Source of the DNA: Acetatifactor sp.
Lineage (GTDB): Bacteria; Bacillota; Clostridia; Lachnospirales; Lachnospiraceae
Length of the DNA: 64,000 nt
Direction: 5' to 3'
Assembly (NCBI GenBank): GCA_016290775.1
Contig: JAEEVF010000001.1
Location: 186,001 to 250,000 of the forward strand
In this document: piece by piece, positions 29,019 through 39,900 of the stretch
Layout of the letters: every line of letters begins with the position of its first letter
How positions within the stretch are numbered: the stretch's first letter is position 1
The notes under the pieces: model-generated
What the model saw: only the letters and a program-made list of their open reading frames with translations
What the model was told of the DNA's origin: nothing
Databases searched by the model: none
Translations under genes and position numbers: made by a program

Positions 29019-29063
29019 GATGTTGTGCAACTGATAATGACAAGAAAGGATGGCACAAAAGGC

Positions 29064-30530
29064 ATGGAACTGCTCGGAAGGAAGCGCGCGCAAAAAGTGG
29101 AAAGACCCATCAAAGTCTTGCAGTTTGGAGAGGGGAATTTTCTTCGCGGATTTGTGGATCAGATGATCGACGTTGCAAATGAAAAGGGCATCTTTGACGG
29201 AGACGTGGTGATCGTAAAGCCGACGGATCGCGGAGGCCTTGAGAAATTCAAGGCGCAGGAGTGCCAATATACGGTGATCCTTCGCGGGCTTTTGGATGGA
29301 GAGGCAAAGAGCGAGGGCCGCATCGTGACCTGCGTCGCGGACGCCGTGCATCCCTATCAGGAATATGAAAAATATGCAAAGCTTGCTGAGTTGGAATCCC
29401 TTCGTTTCGTGGTTTCAAACACGACGGAGGCAGGCATTGTTTTTGACGATACGGACAGGCTGGAGTTTTGCCCGCCGAAGTCCTTCCCGGGAAAGCTTTG
29501 TAAGTTCTTATATGAACGCTATCTGTTCTTTCGCGGTGACGCTTCCAAGGGCCTTGTGATGCTTCCCGTGGAGCTGATCGATGACAATGGAAAGAAGCTG
29601 AAAGACTGTGTCCTTCAGCTGGCTGAGCGTTGGGGGCTGGAGAAAGGCTTTGCGGACTGGCTGGATGAAGCCTGTGAATTTGCATCGACCCTAGTGGACC
29701 GCATCATTGCGGGTTATCCCAAGGATGAGGCCGTTACCATCTGTGAGAAGCTGGGCTATCAGGACGACCTTCTTGTGGTCGGCGAGCCCTTTGGACTTTG
29801 GGTGATCGAGAGTAAGAAGGACCTGACCGACGAGTTCCCTTTGCAAAAGGCAGGTCAGCCTGTGGTATATACGGACGATCACAAGCCTTATAAGCAGCGC
29901 AAAGTGCGCATCCTAAACGGCGCGCATACTTCTTTTGTGCTGGCATCCTACCTTTGCGGAAATGACATCGTGCTGGAATCCATGCGGGATGCGGATGTAT
30001 ATGATTTCGCAAAAAAGACCATCTACGAGGAGGTCATGCCGACCTTAAATCTTCCCAAGGAGGACTTAGAGGTCTTTGCGCAGGCAGTGTTTGAGCGGTT
30101 TGCGAATCCCTTTGTAAGGCATGCCCTGCTTTCCATCTCGCTCAATTCCGTTTCAAAATGGCGTGCAAGGTGCATGCCAAGCCTTCTTGCCTATCTGGAA
30201 AAAGAGGGAAAGCTCCCGAAGCGCCTTGTCTTTTCCATGGCTGCGCTCCTGGCTTTTTATACGGGAAGTGAACTACGCGGCAATGCTCTGATCGGGCATC
30301 GGGGAGACGCGGAATATGAGATCAAGGACGATGCTTCCGTACTGGAATTCTTTGCGGCAAACAGCGGAAGGGAAGCGGGAGAATATGCTAAGGCAGTCCT
30401 TTCCAACGAAGCCTTTTGGGGCCAGGACCTGAGCGCAGTTCCAGGCTTTTGTGACATGGTAGCCGCGGACCTCGCAAGGATCCGCGAAGTCGGCATGCGG
30501 GAAGCGATCAAGGAATTGGAAAAGGCCTGA
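29064..30530 (+). CDS. uxaB: Tagaturonate reductase (mannitol dehydrogenase family)
   Basis: PIKVLQFGEGNFLRGFVDQMID; SNTTEAGI; start codon uncertain (29037 or 29064). Confidence 0.88.
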   Translation: MELLGRKRAQKVERPIKVLQFGEGNFLRGFVDQMIDVANEKGIFDGDVVIVKPTDRGGLEKFKAQECQYTVILRGLLDGEAKSEGRIVTCVADAVHPYQEYEKYAKLAELESLRFVVSNTTEAGIVFDDTDRLEFCPPKSFPGKLCKFLYERYLFFRGDASKGLVMLPVELIDDNGKKLKDCVLQLAERWGLEKGFADWLDEACEFASTLVDRIIAGYPKDEAVTICEKLGYQDDLLVVGEPFGLWVIESKKDLTDEFPLQKAGQPVVYTDDHKPYKQRKVRILNGAHTSFVLASYLCGNDIVLESMRDADVYDFAKKTIYEEVMPTLNLPKEDLEVFAQAVFERFANPFVRHALLSISLNSVSKWRARCMPSLLAYLEKEGKLPKRLVFSMAALLAFYTGSELRGNALIGHRGDAEYEIKDDASVLEFFAANSGREAGEYAKAVLSNEAFWGQDLSAVPGFCDMVAADLARIREVGMREAIKELEKA

Positions 30531-30634
30531 AAGGCGCAAGAGATTTTGCGGCAGGATGGCACAAGGCGGCGCTAAGTTGCGCTGGCGAAGGCGACGGCAG
30601 TCGAATGACGGAAGATGTGTAAGGAGACTTGTAA

Positions 30635-32128
30635 ATGAAGGATTTTATCAAGATCCATCAAGAGGATAATGTGGTCGTGGCCTTAAAGGAACTGGTCCCT
30701 GGCACGGTACTTATCTTGGACGACGGACGGACCGTCACGGTCAAGGCGCAGATCCCCGCAGGCCATAAGGTGGCCATTTGCGACATTTCAAGCGGCGGGA
30801 GCGTCATCAAGTACGGCGCACGCATCGGCCTTGCCAAGGAAGCGATCGCGGCGGGGGAATGGGTGCATGTGCACAACCTTGCGACGGGCCTTGGTGACCT
30901 TTTGGAATATGAATATCATCCCGAAGCCGCAGCGTCCCATTCTTTGAAGCAGGCTAGGCAGGCCACGTTCCAAGGCTTTGTCCGCGCGGACGGCAAGGTC
31001 GGTATACGAAATGAGATCTGGATCATTCCCACGGTGGGATGCGTTAACAGCATTGCAACCACTTTGGCAAAAAGCGCGAATGCCTTTGTACATGGGAGCG
31101 TGGAGGAGGTCATCGCTTTCCCGCATCCTTACGGCTGCTCGCAGATGGGCGAGGACCAGGAGCATACAAGGCAGATCCTTGCAGACCTCATCCGTCATCC
31201 CAATGCAGGCGGCGTGTTGGTGCTTGGCCTTGGCTGTGAAAACAGTGGCATTCCCGTCTTGAAGGAATATCTTGAAAGCTATGACGAGAACCGCGTTCGT
31301 TTTCTTGTCTGCCAGGAAGTGGAAGATGAGATGGCTGAGGGCGAAAGGCTTCTTCGCGAGCTGATTGACCAGGCGGCGGTACTGGAAAGAGAGAGCATAG
31401 ATGCATCGCATCTAGTCGTTGGCATGAAGTGCGGAGGGAGCGACGGCTTTTCCGGGATCACGGCCAACCCTTTGGTGGGAAGGTTTTCCGACCTTTTGAC
31501 TGCGGCGGGCGGCACCACGATCCTTACGGAGGTGCCGGAGATGTTTGGCGCCGAGACGATTCTCATGAATCGCTGTGAAAGCAAAGAAATCTTTGATAAA
31601 ACGGTTTGTTTGATCAATGATTTCAAGAACTATTACAAGAAAAACGATCAGACCATTTACGAGAATCCTTCCCCCGGAAACAAGGCGGGCGGGATCTCGA
31701 CGTTGGAGGATAAGTCCCTTGGCTGCACCCAAAAGTCCGGGAGCGCGCCGGTTCGTGGCGTCCTTGCCTATGGGCAGCAGGCAAAGGAAAAGGGCTTAAA
31801 TCTCTTGTCGGCGCCAGGAAATGACCTTGTGGCGGCGACGGCGCTGGCGGCCTCCGGGGCACAGCTTCTATTATTCACGACAGGACGCGGCACGCCTTTT
31901 GCATCGCCCGTGCCGACCGTGAAGATCTCAAGCAATTCTTCGCTTGCAGGCAAGAAAAAGCATTGGATTGATTTCGATGCAGGCGTGCTTCTCGAAGACC
32001 GTGAAATCAGTGAACTTTCAGAAGAGTTGCTTTCCTATGTCCTCGAAGTGGCCTCGGGACGGAAGGTTTGCAGCGAGATTGCAGGTTTCCATGACATGGC
32101 GATCTTTAAACAGGGCGTAACATTGTAG
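30635..32128 (+). CDS. uxaA: Altronate dehydratase
   Basis: SAF domain N-terminus; GKVGIRNEIWIIPTVGCVN; MKCGGSDGFSGITANPLVG. Confidence 0.93.
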   Translation: MKDFIKIHQEDNVVVALKELVPGTVLILDDGRTVTVKAQIPAGHKVAICDISSGGSVIKYGARIGLAKEAIAAGEWVHVHNLATGLGDLLEYEYHPEAAASHSLKQARQATFQGFVRADGKVGIRNEIWIIPTVGCVNSIATTLAKSANAFVHGSVEEVIAFPHPYGCSQMGEDQEHTRQILADLIRHPNAGGVLVLGLGCENSGIPVLKEYLESYDENRVRFLVCQEVEDEMAEGERLLRELIDQAAVLERESIDASHLVVGMKCGGSDGFSGITANPLVGRFSDLLTAAGGTTILTEVPEMFGAETILMNRCESKEIFDKTVCLINDFKNYYKKNDQTIYENPSPGNKAGGISTLEDKSLGCTQKSGSAPVRGVLAYGQQAKEKGLNLLSAPGNDLVAATALAASGAQLLLFTTGRGTPFASPVPTVKISSNSSLAGKKKHWIDFDAGVLLEDREISELSEELLSYVLEVASGRKVCSEIAGFHDMAIFKQGVTL

Positions 32129-32146
32129 TGGTAGGAGGAACATATC

Positions 32147-32887
32147 GTGAGTGTCAATTACAAGTTTTTGATCCAATATGACGGCACAAGGTTTTACGGC
32201 TGGGAGCATCAGCCGAGCCAGGAAATGACCATTCAAGGAAAACTTGAGGCCGTGCTGTCCACGATGGCGGGAGAGCCTGTGGAGGTGATCGGCGCAGGCC
32301 GCACGGATGCCGGCGTTCACGCCAAGGGCATGGTGGCCAATGCGAAGCTAAAGGCCTTGATGGACGTGGACGAGCTTCGGGATTATATGAATCAGTACCT
32401 TCCGGATGACATCTGCATCAAGGAAGTCCGCATCGCCGCGGAAGGGTTCCACAGCCGCTACAAGGCCCAGGGAAAGACTTATCAGTACACCTGCTATATT
32501 GGCGAGACAAAGCCAGTGTTCGACCGCAAATACGTGCATGTTCTGGAGGACGTGCCAAATGTTGCCGCCATGCGAAAGGCAGCGGCATATCTCATGGGAA
32601 CCCATGATTTTGCAAGCTTTTGCGGTAATCCTAAGATGAAAAAATCCACCGTGCGCATGGTGGATCGCATAGACATTGACCTTGACGGTGATTATCTGCG
32701 CCTGACCTATCATGGCTCCGGCTTTTTGCAGTACATGGTCCGCATTCTCACGGGAACGCTTTTGGAGGTAGGCTTTGGACAGCGCGATCCTGAGTCCATT
32801 CCGGAACTGATCGAGGCCAAGAACCGTTCTCTGGCTGGCCCCACGGCGCCCGCCAAGGGCCTGTGCCTTTTGAAGGTGGATTATTGA
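32147..32887 (+). CDS. truA: tRNA pseudouridine(38-40) synthase
   Basis: YDGTRFYGWEHQPSQEMTIQGKLE; GAGRTDAGVHAKGMVANAK. Confidence 0.93.
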   Translation: MSVNYKFLIQYDGTRFYGWEHQPSQEMTIQGKLEAVLSTMAGEPVEVIGAGRTDAGVHAKGMVANAKLKALMDVDELRDYMNQYLPDDICIKEVRIAAEGFHSRYKAQGKTYQYTCYIGETKPVFDRKYVHVLEDVPNVAAMRKAAAYLMGTHDFASFCGNPKMKKSTVRMVDRIDIDLDGDYLRLTYHGSGFLQYMVRILTGTLLEVGFGQRDPESIPELIEAKNRSLAGPTAPAKGLCLLKVDY

Positions 32888-32906
32888 TCCCGGGAAGGAG
32901 GGCAAG

Positions 32907-33077
32907 ATGAAAAAACAGGCCAAACCCCAGGAAGGTGGCAACGCGGGGAAGCAAAAGAGCGCAAATTCAGAAGGTCAGAAATATGAACTGAACGGCAAGG
33001 AATTCCACGACCCTGACGGAAAACACTATGAGAACGTCATTCGAGAGCATATGAAAAAGATAAAGAGCGGAAACTGA
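32907..33077 (+). CDS. Small 56-aa charged hypothetical protein
   Basis: Good RBS (ggaaggagg) 5-7 nt upstream of ATG; MKKQAKPQEGGNAGKQKSANSEGQKYELNGKEFHDPDGKHYENVIREHMKKIKSGN. Confidence 0.5.
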   Translation: MKKQAKPQEGGNAGKQKSANSEGQKYELNGKEFHDPDGKHYENVIREHMKKIKSGN

Positions 33078-33156
33078 AGGCTGACACGACGGTTTCCCTG
33101 CGTAAAATGCCCCAAAATAAGAAAAAATACGAAGTCATGCTAGACACGATAAGAAG

Positions 33157-33188
33157 CCATGTTTTATAATAAACATGGATTCTTTTTA
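33157..33188 (+). terminator. Rho-independent terminator
   Basis: ccatgttttataataaacatgg + attcttttt. Confidence 0.75.
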
Positions 33189-33277
33189 TGTACAAATAAC
33201 TGTGGAGAATTGGGAAACTGCGCGTGGATTTTGATAAAAGAATTCGTATAAGACTTTGAAAAGGAGAATAAAGGAAA

Positions 33278-33388
33278 ATGGAATCAATCAAGGAAAGATA
33301 TGAGGTGCCCGTGATGGAAGTGACGGAATTTGACGCGGAGGATGCGATCAGGACAAGCAATCCGATGGGTCCCGAGGTTCCGGGCTGA
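33278..33388 (+). CDS. Small 36-aa peptide ORF
   Basis: MESIKERYEVPVMEVTEFDAEDAIRTSNPMGPEVPG, RBS aaggag; below the ORF-track length cut-off. Confidence 0.55.
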   Translation: MESIKERYEVPVMEVTEFDAEDAIRTSNPMGPEVPG

Positions 33389-33409
33389 TTGAAAGTGGGG
33401 ATTCTGAGC

Positions 33410-33901
33410 ATGCGAATCAAAAGAAGAGTTTTAGTAGTGGTGCTTGTAGCTTTGGCCTTGAGCGCTCTGCCTTCGTGTACCCTTTTTGGGGATAAGGAGG
33501 AAAGTGAGAATAAGCAGCAGACTGAAGCACAAAGCACTTCTTCGACACCGAAAACAATGAAAAAGGCATCTCCTTCTGAGGAAGCGGATGCCTTGAAGTC
33601 ATCCGAGGAAGGCCTTTCGGATGCCATCGGACAGAATGGCATTTTGCCAGAAATTGAGGATGCTGAACTGACTGAAGAAGTGATTTCTTCATCAGAGTCG
33701 CTGTCAGAGAGTAGTCAGATGGGCGGAGACAATGCTAAGACCGCTGAAAAACTTGATGACCCGAAGGACGGGGAGAACGCCGAACATTCGGATGGCGCCC
33801 AAAATGTCGGAGACAAGGCAGGTAATTCCGCAGGCTCCGGCGAATCAACTGGGGACGTGACCATTATAAACGGAGACATTTTGCTTCCGGAAGTTCCGTA
33901 A
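33410..33901 (+). CDS. Glu/Ser-rich putative lipoprotein
   Basis: MRIKRRVLVVVLVALALSALPSC signal/lipobox-like start, then acidic low-complexity tail. Confidence 0.6.
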   Translation: MRIKRRVLVVVLVALALSALPSCTLFGDKEESENKQQTEAQSTSSTPKTMKKASPSEEADALKSSEEGLSDAIGQNGILPEIEDAELTEEVISSSESLSESSQMGGDNAKTAEKLDDPKDGENAEHSDGAQNVGDKAGNSAGSGESTGDVTIINGDILLPEVP

Positions 33902-33947
33902 TTGAAGTGAAAGAAAATGAAAGTCGCTAAAGAAAGAGGGGTAAGAA

Positions 33948-36900
33948 ATGAAACGACACATGAGACGCATTCTGTATGGAAGGTTGCTTACGATGCTGCT
34001 TTTTCTCGTGCTGGTATTTACTGTGTCTGGTCTCGTTGCGATGGCAGACGGAGTGGATGGGAACGCAGCGTCAGAAACAGCCCCAAGCCTTGGCAGTACG
34101 CGTGCCACTGATGGGTCTGAGTCTGATCAATGCGACTATCTTACGGTCTGCGACGGAAGTGTCTATAAAACAGGTGTTCCTGTTTGCGGTATTTTTGTGT
34201 ATATGTTCACGAAATCGCAGTTTGTGATGCCGTCTGACCTGTTGACGGATATGAGGGACGGCAGGATTGCCATGATGCGGTTTTACCTTGAGTACAAGGC
34301 ATCCAGGTCATGGGGAAATGCCGTTTTCCAGGTGTACCTCAAGGAAGTGGCTTCCGCGACCATCACTGCCTTCGAAGACTTCGGAGACGCCACTTTGGTA
34401 TATGAAGGAACCCTCGACGCCACAAGTAACTACATGGACGTTTTGTTTGATCGTCAGTATGAATACAAGGGCGGAAATCTGTTGGTAAGCATTCACAATA
34501 CCCAAACGGGCGATAGCTCTACTGCGTGGTTTTGGGGCACGGGAGCATATAAATCCTCCTCAGTTTACGGCCGCAATGAAGAATTGACTGATCTCGTGGC
34601 GGAAGAGTCGATTGATTTTGTTCCGAAGACGACCTTCTGGTATGTTCCTGATCACATGCATGCGTTTTCCTATGAGGCGAACGGAGACGTCATCACGGCG
34701 ACCTGTGAGACGGAAGGCTGCGCCATTTCCGGAACCCAGCTTAAGATCCTGCCGCCCCAGGACCTTGTCTGCGACGGTACCGCTAAGACGGCATCCATTG
34801 AGGATGGGTACCAAGCATCAGCGTTTCGAGGCAAGTCCATCAGGTACGAGAAGGATGGCGTGGATGTGCCAGCTGATCAGGTGAAGGATCCAGGGACTTA
34901 CAAGGCATCCGTGACGGTGGGGGGCGTGACGGCAAGCGTTACATATACGATCATTCCCGATCCGTGCGATTATCTCACAGTCTGCGACGGAAGTGACAGC
35001 ATGTATATCGCTCCTGTTTACGGTGGTTTTGTGGATGATTTCACAAAATCCCAGTTTGTGATTTCGGCTGATCTATTGACGGACATGAGGGCCGGCAAGA
35101 TTGAAACAATGCGATTCTACCTTTCTGAGAAGGCAGCCAGGTCATGGGGAAATGCTGTTTTCCAGGTGTACCTAAAGGAAGTGACTTCCTCAACCATCAC
35201 TGCCTTCGAAGACCTTGGAGACGCCACGTTGGTATATGAAGGAACCCTCGACATCACGGGTGACTACATGGATGTTTTGTTTGACAGCCAGTATGAATAC
35301 AAGGGCGGAAATCTGTTGGTAAGCATTCACAATACCCAAAAGGGTAACAGTGTTTACGCAAGGTTTGTTGGCACCGGCGCTTATAAGTCTTCCTCGGTAT
35401 ACGGCAGCGGCTTCAATCCGACTGACTTTGCGGCTAAAACGCCGAAGGATTTTATTCCGAAGACGACCTTCGGTTATGTTCCCGATCACGTGCATGCGTT
35501 TTCCTATGAGGCAAACGGAGACGTCATCACGGCGACCTGTGAGACGGAAGGCTGCTTTTTTTCCGGAAGCCAGCTTAAGATCCTGCCGCCCAAGGGTCTT
35601 ATCTACGACGGTACCGCTAAGACGGCATCCATTGAGGAGGGGTATAAAGAATCAGTATTTCGAGGTGATCTGTCCATCAGATACGAGAAGGACGGCGTGG
35701 AAGTGCCAGCTGATCAGGTGAAGGAACTAGGGACATACAAGGCCTCCGTGACGGTGGGGGGCGTGACGGCAAGCGTTACATATACGATCATTCCCGATCC
35801 GTTGGATCACCTTACGATATGCGATGGAAGTGACGCCTTTGGTATGATCCCAATTTACGGTGCTTACGTGGATGCTTTCACAAAATCCCAGTTTGTGATC
35901 CCGTCTGACCTGTTGGATAGCATGAGGGGCGGCAAGATTGAAAGGATGCGATTCTATGTTAAGAAGCAGTCATACGTGTCATGGGAAAACATTGGATTTC
36001 AGGTGTATTTAAAGGAGGTGGCTTCTGCAACCATCAATGCCTTCGAAGACCTTGAAGACGCTATGTTGGTATATGAAGGAACCCTCGACGCCACGGGTGA
36101 ATACATGGACGTTGTGTTTGACGGCCAGTATGAATACAAAGGCGGAAATCTGCTGGTAAGCATTCACAATACCCAAAAGGGCGATTATAGTTTTGTGGAG
36201 TTCTGGGGCTCCAACGCATATGAGTATTCCTCAGTTTATGGCTACGACTTCGATTCGACTGACTTCGTCGCTAAAGAGTCGACGGGTTTTATCCCGAAGA
36301 CAACCTTCGATTACGTTTCCGCTCACGTGCATGCGTTTTCCTATGAGGCAAATGGTGATACCATCACTGTGACCTGTGATGCGGAAGGTTGCTTCCTCAC
36401 GGGATATGCCATAAGGCTTTTGCCGCCCAAGAAGCTTTACGCCAATGGCAAACTCAAGGTTGCAACGATAGAGCCAGAGAATTATCAAGATGTTCTTTCA
36501 GATGAACTTGTCATTTCGTATAAAAAAGATGGCGTGAGCATTCCTGCGGACCAAGTGACGGATCCGGGTACTTATGTTGCCAGCACAACGATTGGAGGGG
36601 TTACGGCGCAGACGGAGTTTACCATCCTGCCGAATGTATATGTCAACCAATGTATGACGTGTGACGGAACAGATATTAGTGATTGTGTTCCAACATACGG
36701 GAAAGAAATGAACGATAGACCATACAGTCAATTCATTATCCCCGCCGATGAACTTTTGGAGATGACTTCCCATGATATTGGGGGCATGAGATTCTATGCT
36801 ACGAGTAAAACGCCAGTTGATTGGGGGAATGTTTTTGAGGTGTTCCTAAAAGAGACCGAAGCAACTTCAATCTCCGAAAAGAATGGCTTAGAGGATGCGG

Positions 36901-39900
36901 TCAAAGTATATAGAGGACCGCTGAACGTATCAGACGGATATTTGGACATAGATTTCGATGCGCCATATAATTATCAAGGCGGGAATCTTTTCGTTTGTGT
37001 TCAGGCAGTTACCGCCGGTACGGTTGCAGAGATGAAATTCTACGGAATTGTAGCAAATGGGGCGTCCATACAAGACACCCGTTGGTCAATTAACATTCAA
37101 AAAAATTTCCTTCCAAAGACAACCTTTTTCTACAGAAGAACACATGAGCATAGCTTCTCCTACGTCGCCGAAGAAAATTCTCTGAAGGCTATATGCTCGG
37201 AGGAGAACTGTCCCTTAACCGGTAGCGTGCTTACGTTGCTTCGGCCATCCTATTTAATTGCGGATGGTAATGTCAAGAAGGCGAAGATTGTAGCGGGTTA
37301 TAATCCTATTGCTTTTCCTGATGAATATTCAATCAAATATACAAAAAACGGCGTGGAAGTCCCTGAAGATCAGGTCGTGGAGGCTGGTACGTATGAGGCG
37401 TCAGTTACCATCGGCGGGGCGACTGCAAGGGTGGCATTTTCGCTGACTCCCATCTCTCTTGTGGAAAGCTTGGATTTATATGCCGGAAGTGGGTCCGATT
37501 GGAGAATTCCCGTGTACGGAGATGCAGTGGTAAAAAATGAAGAGAGTCAAAGTGTTTACGCGGCGGAAGATCTGCGGGAAATGGTTGACGGCAGGATCGT
37601 TTCCATGCGGTTTTATCTTGGGACAAAAGCGAAGGAACCATGGACGGGTGCCATCTTTCGGGTCTACCTTAGGAAGTTTGGCGATGATGAATGGTCAGAT
37701 GATGAATGGCCAGATGATTTTTGGTCGCTTGAAGGCGCTACGTTAGTGTATGAGGGCCCGCTTGACGCGACGGGAGATCAAATGGATGTTTTGTTTGATC
37801 GAGAATATGTTTATGAAGGCGGCAATCTATTGTTTTGTATACAATGTATTGCCTCTGGGACAAGAACCTATGCATATTTCAAGGGTATTGATACCCAAGG
37901 CTATTATTCCAGGTACGGGAGTCGCGAGGATGGAGGTCACACCTCTAGTCATGGAGTAGAATTCCTTCCGCAAACGACATTTGGGTATATTCCGTCCCAT
38001 AAACATGTTTTTTCCTATGCAGTATCTGCTGAAAACGTCATCACGGCGACCTGCGAAACGCCAGAGTGTCCGCTTTCCGGGAATCAATTAAGGATCGTAG
38101 GGCCTAAGGACAATGCTTGCGATGGACTGATCAAGAAGGCTTCGCTCGAACCAGGTTATGCTCAGATTGTATTCCCTGGGGAGCATACGATCGTTTACAC
38201 GAAGGACGGTCAGGAAGTCTCGGAGGATCAGTTGACGGAGCCTGGGACTTACACCGCGTCCGTTACTGTCGCAGGATTGACTGCAAGCGTTACGTTTACC
38301 TTGATCCCACATGAGTATGAAAGCCACCTTACCATAAGTGATGACAGCTTTTTTTCAAGTTTTATTCCGCTATATGGGTTTGCCGCAAACGAGTTTACGC
38401 AATCCCAGTTTGTGGTGCCTGCCAGCTACATGCAGGAGATGAGGAATGGCACGATAGGCTGCATGAGATTCTATGCCCTCTTAACGGAAGGGTACGATTG
38501 GGAATGTAAGTACCAAGTGCATATGGCAGAGGTGGAAAATGGGTGGCTTTCGGGTTTTTATGACGTATCCAAGACAACGCTGGTATATGAAGGCCCCTTA
38601 AGTATCGTCAACGATTATTTGTTCATTCCATTTGATCAAGATTTTGTTTACCATGGTGGGAACCTATTGGTCAGCATTCGGAACATTGAGAAGGGAAGTT
38701 CAAGCGTAACAGATTTTTACGGGAAAATTAGTAATGGAGCTTCCGTGGTCGGAAACAGTACCGTGTCTTTAGATGACATTACCCCCTATCAGATTGATTT
38801 CATTCCTAAGACTACTTTTCTGTACAAAAAAGGGCATTCCGTGACTTTTGACACGGATGGTGGAACCCAAGTGGCTTCCCAGAGCGTCGCAGATGGTGGG
38901 ACGGTCAAGATCCCTGTATATCCAAAATGGGTTGGACACACCTTCTTGGAGTGGCAGCTAAACGGGCAACCTTATGATTTCTCGACGCCAGTCACCGAAC
39001 CCATCACGCTCACGGCGAAGTGGGCAGACGGAACCGTTCCGGCCTTTCGGAGTCATGCCGTGATGCTGAGCGGACAGATCGGCATTGTGTTTTACGTAGA
39101 CCTTTCCATGCTCGGTGACGTTCTTTGTGAGGACGTGACGATGACCTTTGAAGGCGGCATGACGGAAATAGCCTACTATGATGCAAACTTTACGAATCAA
39201 AGTGGGGAGTATCACGGTTTCGTTTGTCACCTGAACTCGGCGCAGATGGCGGATCGGATCACGGCGACGCTGCACTACGGGGAGGGGCAGGAACTTACCA
39301 ATGTTTACGACCTAAGGCAGTATGTGGGCTACATTGCGGACCATCCAGAGGGCTTTTCGGCAGAGGCGATTTCGCTGGTGAAGGCGATCGCGGATTACGG
39401 TCACTATGTGAAGCCGTTCATTCAGAACTACGGCACGGGAGCAGGGAGTTCCAGCCAGATTGAATGCTACGACGTCTATTCCGACACTGACGTGGATGAT
39501 GCCAGGACGGCCCTTGCGGGATATGCGTTCTCGAAGGAGGGCGCCGTGGACAAGGTGGCGTTCACTTACACGCTGGCCCTAGGCTCCGAGACCTCCATTT
39601 ACCTGTATGTAAAGCCGAAGGAAGGCACATCGATCACAGACGCAGGGCAGATCGTGGTCACAAAGGGCGGCAAGGCCGTAAGCGGAGTGACTGTCACCTG
39701 GGATAACAAGAAATCCCGCTACGAGGTCGTGATCCCTGACCTGAACGCGCTGCAGCTAGGCGACACTTACAGGGTGACGATCCGGACGGACGATGGCGAT
39801 GAGATCACGGCTGACGTCAGTGCTCTGTCGTATGCTTACGCAATCCTGACAAACGCTTTCTATCAGGACAAGGAAGACGCAAAGCATGCAATGGTGTCCC

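Noticed and set aside
30541-30634. Possible small RNA between uxaB and uxaA
   Set aside because: Short spacer without terminator, promoter or convincing stem; likely intra-operon spacer
34131-38832. Regular DNA repeats suggesting a CRISPR or tandem satellite array
   Set aside because: Repeats are about 830 bp, in frame, and encode protein modules; no short repeat/unique spacer pattern
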